Assembly: GCA_964631605.1 (NCBI GenBank)
Contig: CAZVYG010000053.1
Span: 1-37,703, forward strand
Origin: JARKQH01 sp964631605
GTDB taxonomy: Bacteria; Verrucomicrobiota; Verrucomicrobiia; Limisphaerales; UBA8199
DNA: 37,703 nucleotides
Reading direction: 5' to 3'
In this document: positions 26,700 to 33,960 of the stretch, piece by piece
Layout: each line of letters starts with the position of its first letter
Numbering within the stretch: position 1 is the stretch's first letter
Translations under genes and position numbers: made by a program
Notes under the pieces: generated by a model
The model's database searches: none
The model's input: the letters and a program-made list of their open reading frames with translations, nothing else
Told to the model about the DNA's origin: nothing

Positions 26700-27736
26700 A
26701 ACCTTCGCATGGCGCAATGAATCGGCGGCGTTTTCTTGTGGCAGGCAGCCAGGGGGTGGGAGGGCTGGCGTTGGGAAGCGTGGTGGCGGGGGGATGGGGG
26801 GCGCAAGGATATGCGGCGGTAAATCGCTTTGCCTATGATATCGAGCGTTTTCGCACGACCGACCCGAAACTGCTGCTCTATGAGTTGACGGGGCGCTTCG
26901 CCAGCCCCGATCCGGCACCGCGACGAATCGTCTGCGGGACGGGGGGACAGTTTTATATTGCGGGCAGACAGGGAGTGAATGTGGTGGACGCATCGGGTCG
27001 CCCCATGCGTCTCATCGAGGCGGGAATGCCGGTTCGGTGTGTGGCCGTTGCCCCGAGTGGCATGGTGTATGCCGGCGTCCGCGATCATGTGGAAGTTTTC
27101 GATCCGGACGGCCGACGCGTAAAGGCATGGGAGACGCCGGCGAAAAAAGCCTGGCTGACCGGTCTGGCGGTTTCGGGGGACGAAGTATTTGTGGCTGATT
27201 CCGGAAACCGCTTGATCTGGCGCTGCAATGCCGAGGGCAAAGTCGTCGGCCGGATCGGCGAGAAGAACACGGAGCGCCAGGTCCCGGGATTGATCCTTCC
27301 CAGCCCCTACCTGGACGTGAAGGTGGGTGGTGACGGCCTGCTGCGCGTCAACAATTCCGGCCGTCACCGGATCGAAGTTTACACCGTGGAGGGGGACCTG
27401 GAGTTATTCTGGGGCAAGCCATCGGCGGCGATTGAGGGGTTTTGCGGCTGCTGCAACCCTGTTGGTTTGGCGCTGCTGCCGGACGGGCGTTACATCACCT
27501 GCGAAAAGGGCTTGCCGCGGGTGAAACGCTACTCGGCCGAAGGCAACTTCGAGGGTGTGGTGGCCGGGCCGGAGAGCTTCCCCGAAAACGCGCAGGCGGG
27601 CAAGGCGCGGGATAGCGAGGACGGCACCATGGGCGGCCTGGATGCGGCGGTGGATGCGCGTGGTTTGGTTTACGTGCTGGATTTGGTGGCGGCCGAGGTG
27701 CAAATCTACCAGCCCAAAGGGGCTGGGTTGAGATGA
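26696..27736 (+). CDS. Tat-exported NHL-repeat beta-propeller protein with FCGCCN motif
   Basis: A 346-residue protein with a Tat signal (N-R-R-R-F-L-V-A-G, residues 9-17) and a hydrophobic segment, then NHL-type propeller blades. Examples are GGQFYIAGRQGVNVVDASGR, GMVYAGVRDHVEVFDPDGR, VFVADSGNRLIWRCNAEGK and VNNSGRHRIEVYTVEG. Blade five carries F-C-G-C-C-N-P (C250, C252, C253) followed by LPDGRYITCEKGLPRVKRY, an arrangement that could coordinate a metal or cluster. AGAGGA at 26683-26688 precedes the ATG at 26696. The start overlaps the previous gene by 4 bases, implying coupling; an earlier in-frame start at 26597 would run inside that gene. Likely a periplasmic partner of the operon's ferredoxin; no catalytic function can be read. 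Confidence 0.75.
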   Translation: MKPSHGAMNRRRFLVAGSQGVGGLALGSVVAGGWGAQGYAAVNRFAYDIERFRTTDPKLLLYELTGRFASPDPAPRRIVCGTGGQFYIAGRQGVNVVDASGRPMRLIEAGMPVRCVAVAPSGMVYAGVRDHVEVFDPDGRRVKAWETPAKKAWLTGLAVSGDEVFVADSGNRLIWRCNAEGKVVGRIGEKNTERQVPGLILPSPYLDVKVGGDGLLRVNNSGRHRIEVYTVEGDLELFWGKPSAAIEGFCGCCNPVGLALLPDGRYITCEKGLPRVKRYSAEGNFEGVVAGPESFPENAQAGKARDSEDGTMGGLDAAVDARGLVYVLDLVAAEVQIYQPKGAGLR

Positions 27737-27785
27737 GGCTTTTCGCGGCAAAGGCAACCCCGAATCCCAGGCGCGAGAGTAACGT

Positions 27786-28361
27786 ATGAATTCTTCCAAG
27801 CCCAGCGAAGGTCCGGTTACGCGGCGGCAATTCTTGCGCGACGGCGCGCGGGTGACCGCGGTGGCGGGATTGGGGGCGCTGGTGGGCCTGGTGGCGGGCA
27901 AAAGCACCGGCAAGGAATGGGTTTGGCAGATTGACCCGGACAAATGCGTGCGCTGCGGCAACTGCGCGACGCATTGTGTGCTCGAGCAGTCGGCCGTCAA
28001 GTGCGTGCATGCCTATGCCATGTGCGGCTATTGCCAGTTATGCACCGGCTATTTCGAGCCGGAACCCAATGATCTCAATACCGGCGCGGAAAACTGCCTT
28101 TGTCCGACGTCGGCAATTCGGCGCACCTACGTCGAAGACCCCTACTACGAGTACACCATTGACGAGAATCTGTGCATCGGTTGCGCCAAATGCGTTGAAG
28201 GCTGCACCCGCTTTGGCAACGGATCCCTTTTTCTCCAGGTCCGTCACGATCGGTGTGTCAACTGCAATGAGTGCGCCATTTCAAAGGTCTGCGCCGGGGA
28301 CGCTTTCCGGCGCGTGCCGGTGGACCAACCCTACCTGCTGAAGACGACGCACCACGGATGA
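27786..28361 (+). CDS. Tat-exported polyferredoxin, up to four [4Fe-4S] clusters
   Basis: A 191-residue protein with a Tat signal (T-R-R-Q-F-L, residues 12-17) and a hydrophobic segment to about residue 38. Cysteine groups follow: C54-x2-C57-x2-C60-x3-C64; C80-x2-C83-x2-C86 with C73 and C104/C106 nearby; C130-x2-C133-x2-C136-x3-C140; and C157-x2-C160-x2-C163-x5-C169. This fits the DmsB/NrfC-type electron-transfer subunits, which usually carry four cubanes. Its Tat signal puts it outside the cytoplasmic membrane, so it probably takes electrons from, or gives them to, the NapH-like membrane protein encoded next, whose start overlaps its stop (ATGA, 28358-28361). A catalytic molybdopterin subunit, the usual partner, is absent. 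Confidence 0.82.
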   Translation: MNSSKPSEGPVTRRQFLRDGARVTAVAGLGALVGLVAGKSTGKEWVWQIDPDKCVRCGNCATHCVLEQSAVKCVHAYAMCGYCQLCTGYFEPEPNDLNTGAENCLCPTSAIRRTYVEDPYYEYTIDENLCIGCAKCVEGCTRFGNGSLFLQVRHDRCVNCNECAISKVCAGDAFRRVPVDQPYLLKTTHHG

Positions 28362-29758
28362 AACGGACGGCTCCATTCTCTCGCGCGGGGGCGGCGCTGG
28401 GCGCACTCCTGCTGGCCGGCGTCGCCGCGGCCGAGCAACGATTTCCCCCGCCGGATTTCGAGAGCGGCCACCAGTTGCCCCTGACCACCACGCCTGCGGC
28501 GCGCGGCCTCTGGCTTGAGTACCTGGATATTGCGGTGCTGGCGGGCGCGTTGGGTGCGGCGAGCTGGCTGATTTATCGCCGTCGGTCCCGCCGCGGGCTG
28601 ATCTGGCTGTCGCTTTTCTCGCTGGTCTATTTTGGTTTCTGGCGCTACGGCTGTGTCTGCGCCATCGGCTCGGTCCAGAACGTGGCGCTCGCCCTCGCCG
28701 ACCCGTCCTACGCGGTGCCGATCGCGGCTCTGGCGTTCTTTGTGTTGCCGCTGGGCTTCGCGCTCTTCTCGGGACGCTCCTTTTGCGCCGGGGTATGTCC
28801 TCACGGCGCTTTGCAGGATTTGGTGCTCTGGAAGCCGGTCAAAGTGCCGCCGTGGCTCGAGCACGGCCTCGGCGTGCTGCCTTTCGTGTACCTGGGCGCG
28901 GGAGTCCTGTTCGCCGCGACAGGCAGCGCGTTCATTATTTGCCAATACGATCCATTCGTCTCTGTTTTTCGCATGAGCGGCCGCCTCTTGATGGTCGCGG
29001 CCGGGGTCGGGTTGCTCCTGCTGGGGATGTTTGTCGGGCGGCCCTACTGCCGGTTTTTGTGTCCGTACGGGGCGTTGTTGAAGCTCGCGGCCACGGTGGC
29101 CAAGTGGCGGGTGCGCGTGACGCCGGATTACTGCACGCAATGTCGTCTGTGCGAGGCGTCCTGCCCCTTTGGCGCCATGCGCGAGCCGGCGGCAGGACGG
29201 CCGGAGCCGGCGGTGCTCGCCCGCGACCGGCGCCGGCTGGGCTGGCTGCTGGGCTTGGCGCCTTTGCTGGTTATTGCGGGCGCCGCGCTGGGGGGGTACT
29301 TCAGCACGGCAGCGTCCCGGCTCCACCCGACGGTCAATCTCGCGGAGCGCTTTCTCCGCGAGCAGGGGACGCCGCCTCGGACCGGCGTGCTGTCTCCGGA
29401 CGATTTGGCCCTCGAACGAGCCAGGCAGACGCCGCGCCAGTTGCTGGAGAACGCCGCGCGCATTCGGAGACACTTTGGCTGGGGGGCGCCCCTCTTTGGA
29501 GGCTGGGTCGGCCTGGTCATCGGCGTCAAGTTGATCAGCCTTTCCATCCGCCGCAAACGCACCGATTACGAGCCGGACCGAGGTGACTGTTTCGCCTGCG
29601 CGCGGTGTTTCGAGTATTGCCCGAACGAACTGGTGCGCCGAGGCGTGCTGCCGGCCGAGGCCATCGCGCTGGCCGCCGCCCGCGCGGGAGCCGCAGTTGG
29701 CCCGCTTCCCACAGCGACTCCTCCCGAGCGTTCCGTGTTCAACAAGGTGGTGCCATGA
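28358..29758 (+). CDS. NapH/NosR-like polytopic membrane iron-sulfur protein
   Basis: A 466-residue membrane protein with a cleavable-looking signal (to AAA near residue 25) and several hydrophobic segments (about 53-72, 81-97, 118-137, 171-188, 208-227, 294-312, 380-396). It shows two C-x3-C-P motifs (C143/C147 and C231/C235) and two cubane motifs, C259-x2-C262-x2-C265-x3-C269-P and C411-x2-C414-x2-C417-x3-C421-P. This is the layout of NapH/YccM/NosR C-terminal domains, which move electrons across the cytoplasmic membrane. The extra W-R-Y-G-C-V-C-A (C99, C101) in the second segment is a further possible redox site. The N-terminal FMN domain of full NosR is missing. It overlaps both neighbours by 4 bases. 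Confidence 0.8.
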   Translation: MKRTAPFSRAGAALGALLLAGVAAAEQRFPPPDFESGHQLPLTTTPAARGLWLEYLDIAVLAGALGAASWLIYRRRSRRGLIWLSLFSLVYFGFWRYGCVCAIGSVQNVALALADPSYAVPIAALAFFVLPLGFALFSGRSFCAGVCPHGALQDLVLWKPVKVPPWLEHGLGVLPFVYLGAGVLFAATGSAFIICQYDPFVSVFRMSGRLLMVAAGVGLLLLGMFVGRPYCRFLCPYGALLKLAATVAKWRVRVTPDYCTQCRLCEASCPFGAMREPAAGRPEPAVLARDRRRLGWLLGLAPLLVIAGAALGGYFSTAASRLHPTVNLAERFLREQGTPPRTGVLSPDDLALERARQTPRQLLENAARIRRHFGWGAPLFGGWVGLVIGVKLISLSIRRKRTDYEPDRGDCFACARCFEYCPNELVRRGVLPAEAIALAAARAGAAVGPLPTATPPERSVFNKVVP

Positions 29759-31554
29759 CTGCCGGGAGCGGGAACTGTGCGGAAAACCAGGGCAAACCTC
29801 TGCCGGTCGTGCGGCAGGAGTGGGTGCTGGTCGCGTGGGTTGCGGCGGTTTTTTCGCTGCTGTTGGCGGCGGGTATGCTCGCCGGCTATTGGCAGGTTAA
29901 GACGAATGATCCTTTGAGTTCCCCCCAGCTCAAGCAGCTCAAACTGGCGCTGCGGGAGAAGCCGGCTGACGAAGCCACCAAACAACAGATTCGGCAACTG
30001 GATTTGGAGCTTCGCCAAAGCTATTTCCGGCACCTGGCGCGAACCAAAGCTGGCGTGTGGCTGCTTCTGGGCGGGGTGGCTGTGTTTGTTTACTCCGTCG
30101 GACGTCTTCGCCAGGGACGGAAGAGCCTGCCCGTTCTCAAGGCCAAGGCCGACACCGGCACTCTGGCGGAGCGGCTCGCCGCGACGGGACGGTGGTCGGT
30201 GGCGGGCGCCGGGACTGCGGTGGGCGCGCTGTTGTTCGCGCTCAGTTTTGGGATCACGAGCGCCCTTCCGGAGCGGGCGTCGGACATTGACAAACTGCTG
30301 GGGGCGGGGGCGTCAGACGCCGAGGCGGCCGCTCCAGACGCCGCCTCGGGGGACGAACTGCGTCGCAACTGGCCACGGTTCCTGGGCATTCATGCTGGGT
30401 TCGCTTCCTGCTCCAACACACCGGCCGCCTGGGATCCCGCGAGCGGAGAAGGCGTCCTTTGGAAAGTGCCCGCGCCGGCCCCCGGGTTCAATTCCCCCGT
30501 TGTTTGGGGCGACAAAGTCTATTTCTCCGGCGGCGGCCCCGGGAGCCTGGAGGTGATCTGCGTGGACGGCAACACCGGACAGATTGCCTGGCGTCAGCCG
30601 GTGGCCAATGTCCCCGGCAGTCCGCCCGAACCGCTTGAAATCCCTGAATCCACCGGCTACACCGCGCCCAGCGTTGCCACCGATGGACGCCGCGTTTATG
30701 CCCTGTTTGCCAATGGAGACACCGCCGGCTTCTCGCTTGACGGTCGGCCCTTGTGGGCCCGCGCCTTTGGTGCATTAAAAAACCCTTACGGCCATGCGAT
30801 TTCGCCGGTGACCTGGCAGGACCGCCTGATCCTTCAGCTCGACCAGGGCGAGAGCGAAGAAGGCAAGTCCAAGCTGTACGCGCTGGACGGTAGGACCGGC
30901 AAAATCGTGTGGCAGCGGCCCCGAAAAGTCGGCGCCTCGTGGGCCACCCCGATGGTGATCGAAGCGGCTGGCAAGGCGCAGGTCATCACCCTGGCGGTGC
31001 CTTGGGTCATCGCCTATTCCGCCGCCGACGGCGCCGAGCTTTGGCGGGTGGACTGTCTCAATGGCGAAGTCACTCCCTCGCCGATTTTTGTCAACGGTCT
31101 GGTCATTGTCATCAGCCCTTCGGACAAGATGCTGGCCATCCGGCCGGATGGCCAGGGGGACGTTACGGCCTCGCACGTCGCCTGGACCGCCGAGGACAAC
31201 ATTCCCGATGTCACCAGCCCCGCGTCCAACGGCCAGCTCATTTTCACCGTGACGACCTCCGGTTTGTTGACTTGTTTCGACGCCGCGGATGGCCGGAAAC
31301 TTTGGGAACACGAACTGGATGAGGATTGTCACGCCTCTCCCGCCATCGCGGGCGACCGGGTGTACGTGTTTGGGCAGAAAGGCATGGCGGTGGTGGTTGG
31401 CGCGGCGCGGGAATACAAAGAGCTGTTGCGTGTGAACATGGCGGATTCCTTTCACGCCAGCCCGGCCCTGGTCAATGACCGCGTTTATCTTCGAGGCATG
31501 AGCAACCTCTGGTGCCTGGGTTCCAGCCCTGCCAAATTGGCCCGCCAGCCCTGA
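29755..31554 (+). CDS. Membrane-anchored PQQ-type beta-propeller (BamB/dehydrogenase-like)
   Basis: A 599-residue protein. Three hydrophobic segments occur before the propeller (about residues 23-46, 99-115 and 148-172), with a charged helix between the first two. From about 205 on it has PQQ/BamB-type blades marked by DGNTGQIAWRQP, DGRTGKIVWQRP, SAADGAELWRVDC and DAADGRKLWEHEL. NWPRFLGIH at the start of the propeller resembles the entry blade of PQQ-like repeat proteins. Whether it binds PQQ or is only a scaffold cannot be told; quinoprotein dehydrogenase active-site residues were not identified. It overlaps the NapH-like gene by 4 bases and is 15 bases from the NuoEF-like gene, so it belongs to the same transcript. 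Confidence 0.75.
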   Translation: MTAGSGNCAENQGKPLPVVRQEWVLVAWVAAVFSLLLAAGMLAGYWQVKTNDPLSSPQLKQLKLALREKPADEATKQQIRQLDLELRQSYFRHLARTKAGVWLLLGGVAVFVYSVGRLRQGRKSLPVLKAKADTGTLAERLAATGRWSVAGAGTAVGALLFALSFGITSALPERASDIDKLLGAGASDAEAAAPDAASGDELRRNWPRFLGIHAGFASCSNTPAAWDPASGEGVLWKVPAPAPGFNSPVVWGDKVYFSGGGPGSLEVICVDGNTGQIAWRQPVANVPGSPPEPLEIPESTGYTAPSVATDGRRVYALFANGDTAGFSLDGRPLWARAFGALKNPYGHAISPVTWQDRLILQLDQGESEEGKSKLYALDGRTGKIVWQRPRKVGASWATPMVIEAAGKAQVITLAVPWVIAYSAADGAELWRVDCLNGEVTPSPIFVNGLVIVISPSDKMLAIRPDGQGDVTASHVAWTAEDNIPDVTSPASNGQLIFTVTTSGLLTCFDAADGRKLWEHELDEDCHASPAIAGDRVYVFGQKGMAVVVGAAREYKELLRVNMADSFHASPALVNDRVYLRGMSNLWCLGSSPAKLARQP

Positions 31555-31569
31555 CCCTCGCTCGATCGA

Positions 31570-33960
31570 ATGCCTGTCAACCTGCAATTCGTGGATGAAA
31601 CGGTGGAGCGCGTCGGGCGCGAACCCGAGGCGGTCCTCCCCATTCTTCAGGCGGTCCAGGACCATTACGGCTATTTGCCCGAGGAAGCGCTCCGCCGGAT
31701 TTGCGAGCGCACGCGAATCACACCCGCCGCCCTCGCGGGGGTCTCCTCGTTCTATGACATGTTTCGGCATGAGCCGAGGGGCAAACACGTCATCCAAGTC
31801 TGCCGGGGCACCGCCTGCCACGTCAACGGCGCTGACCGCGTCGAGGAGGCCTTGCGCCGTTACCTGAAGATTCCCCGGGGGCACGATACGGATGCCGGCG
31901 GGCAGTTTACCGTCGAACAAGTGGCTTGTCTCGGTTGCTGCACTCTTGCCCCCGTCGTGCGCATTGACCACACCACCTTCGGCCATGTCGCCGCGGAAAA
32001 AGCCGATGGAATCGTCCGGGACTTCCTTTCGGCGCGCGAGGCCGGCCACGCGGCGCCCTCCACGGAGGAGTTGCTGCGCGTGGACGACCATCAACCGCAA
32101 ATTCGCGTCGGCCTCGGCTCCTGCTGCATGGCCAAGGGCAGCGACGAGATTTATCATGCGCTCCGCCAAACCGTGGAGCAGGCCGGCGCCCCCGTCGCCG
32201 TCAAGCGCGTCGGTTGCGTGGGCATGTGTCATCGCACCCCCATGATCGAGGTGGTCCAGCCCGGCAAACCCAGTGTCTTTTATGCCGGCCTCCAACCCGC
32301 CGAGGCCCGCGGCCTGGTCGCGCGCCATTTTGGCGCGGGCGGCCTCCGTTGGCGGCTCTCCCGCTGGTGGTCGCGCGCGGTGGAAAGTCTCCTGTTGGAT
32401 GAAGACGACGGCGCATTGGACCGCACTGCCATGGACGTGCGCGAGCCCGCCGTCAGCGCGTTCCTGGATCGCCAGATTCATATTGCAACCGAATCCTTCG
32501 GCAAGGCGGATCCACTGGACCTCGACGAATACGTCGCCCACGGCGGTTTTTCCGCCCTGGCGCGGTGCCTTGGCGTCCCCGCGCCCGGCGCCGGCCAAGC
32601 CGCTGCCGCCCATCCGCCTCTCGACCCCCATCAGTGCATCGAAACCATCGAAAAGTCCGGGCTGCGTGGCCGGGGTGGCGCCGGCTTCCCCACCGCGGCC
32701 AAATGGCGGCTTGCGCGGCAACAACCGGGCGACGTGAAATACGTCATTTGCAACGGTGACGAGGGTGACCCCGGCGCGTTCATGGACCGCATGTTGTTGG
32801 AGTCCTTTCCCTATCGCATTATCGAGGGCCTGGCCGTCGCCGGGGTTGCCATTGGCGCGCATGAAGGCATCTTCTACATCCGGCACGAGTACCCCCTGGC
32901 TGTCAAACGAGTCCGCGCCGCGATCAAACTCTGCCGTCAGCGCGGCTGGCTCGGCGAACGACTCCTCGGGGCCGACTACCCCTTCCACGTCAGCATCAAG
33001 GAAGGCGCCGGCGCGTTTGTCTGCGGCGAGGAAACCGCCCTCATCGCCTCGCTCGAAGGCCAGCGCGGCATGCCCCGCCTCCGCCCGCCTTTTCCCGCCC
33101 AACAGGGGCTCTGGGGAAAACCGACCGTCATCAACAACGTCGAGACTCTCGCCATGGTGCCATGGATCATTCGGAACGGTCCCGCCGCCTTTGCCGCCCA
33201 TGGAACGGCCACCAGCAAAGGCACCAAGGTGTTCGCCCTGGCCGGCAATGTGCTGCGGGGCGGCCTCATCGAAATCCCCATGGGCACCACCATCCGCGAG
33301 ATCGTTGAAGAGATCGGCGGCGGGGTCAGACCCGGCCGGAAGTTCAAGGCGGTCCAGATCGGCGGCCCCTCGGGCGGATGTGTGCCCGCCCGTCTGGCCG
33401 ACACGCCGGTGGATTTCGAATCCCTTCGCGCGGTGGGGGCGATCATGGGGTCGGGCGGCCTGGTGGTCCTGGACGACTCGGCCTGCATGGTGGACATCGC
33501 CCGGTACTTCCTCCAATTCACCCAGAACCAATCCTGCGGCAAATGCACCTTCTGCCGCATTGGCACCCGCCGCATGCTCGACATCCTCGACCGCCTCTGC
33601 ACTGGCAAAGGTCAGCCGCGCGATCTCGCCGAACTCGAGCGCCTGGCGCGACAGGTCAGCGCCGGCAGCCTCTGCGGCCTGGGCAAGACGGCGCCCAACC
33701 CCGTCCTCACCACCCTCGAGCACTTCCGCGGCGAGTACGAAGCGCACCTGCGCGGACGCTGTCCTGCGGGCAAATGCACGGCCCTCATCCAGTACCACAT
33801 CAACGACCGCTGCACGGGCTGCACTCTCTGCGCCCAGCATTGTCCTGTGGACGCCATTCCTCTCACACCGTACGCCCGCCATGCCATTGACCTGGCCAAA
33901 TGCACCCGTTGCGACTCCTGCCGCCAGGTCTGTCCCCACGGAGCAGTGGAGGTGCGGTGA
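31570..33960 (+). CDS. NuoE-NuoF (HydC-HydB-like) fusion NADH-linked flavo-iron-sulfur protein
   Basis: A 796-residue cytoplasmic fusion. Residues 1-155 are a NuoE/HydC thioredoxin-like [2Fe-2S] domain (C78, C83, C120, C124). Residues 175-255 are a second thioredoxin-like domain as at the front of HydB/HndC (C185/C186, C216, C220). Residues 300-560 are the NuoF FMN/NADH domain (GRGGAGFPTAAKW at 367, GDEGDPGAFMDR at 396). An SLBB segment (GGLIEIPMGTTIREIVEEIG) follows, then the NuoF cluster (C656, C659, C662, C702) and a C-terminal two-cubane ferredoxin (C748-C758 and C778-C788). Such proteins are the NAD-binding core of bifurcating hydrogenases, formate dehydrogenases and Bfu-type enzymes. 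No H-cluster or formate dehydrogenase subunit is encoded here. Its stop overlaps the next start by one base (TGATG). Confidence 0.85.
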   Translation: MPVNLQFVDETVERVGREPEAVLPILQAVQDHYGYLPEEALRRICERTRITPAALAGVSSFYDMFRHEPRGKHVIQVCRGTACHVNGADRVEEALRRYLKIPRGHDTDAGGQFTVEQVACLGCCTLAPVVRIDHTTFGHVAAEKADGIVRDFLSAREAGHAAPSTEELLRVDDHQPQIRVGLGSCCMAKGSDEIYHALRQTVEQAGAPVAVKRVGCVGMCHRTPMIEVVQPGKPSVFYAGLQPAEARGLVARHFGAGGLRWRLSRWWSRAVESLLLDEDDGALDRTAMDVREPAVSAFLDRQIHIATESFGKADPLDLDEYVAHGGFSALARCLGVPAPGAGQAAAAHPPLDPHQCIETIEKSGLRGRGGAGFPTAAKWRLARQQPGDVKYVICNGDEGDPGAFMDRMLLESFPYRIIEGLAVAGVAIGAHEGIFYIRHEYPLAVKRVRAAIKLCRQRGWLGERLLGADYPFHVSIKEGAGAFVCGEETALIASLEGQRGMPRLRPPFPAQQGLWGKPTVINNVETLAMVPWIIRNGPAAFAAHGTATSKGTKVFALAGNVLRGGLIEIPMGTTIREIVEEIGGGVRPGRKFKAVQIGGPSGGCVPARLADTPVDFESLRAVGAIMGSGGLVVLDDSACMVDIARYFLQFTQNQSCGKCTFCRIGTRRMLDILDRLCTGKGQPRDLAELERLARQVSAGSLCGLGKTAPNPVLTTLEHFRGEYEAHLRGRCPAGKCTALIQYHINDRCTGCTLCAQHCPVDAIPLTPYARHAIDLAKCTRCDSCRQVCPHGAVEVR

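Noticed and set aside
30775..33939. 1054-codon minus-strand open frame antisense to the PQQ and NuoEF genes
   Set aside because: It crosses two well-supported plus-strand genes and shows no family motif. Codon bias explains its length.
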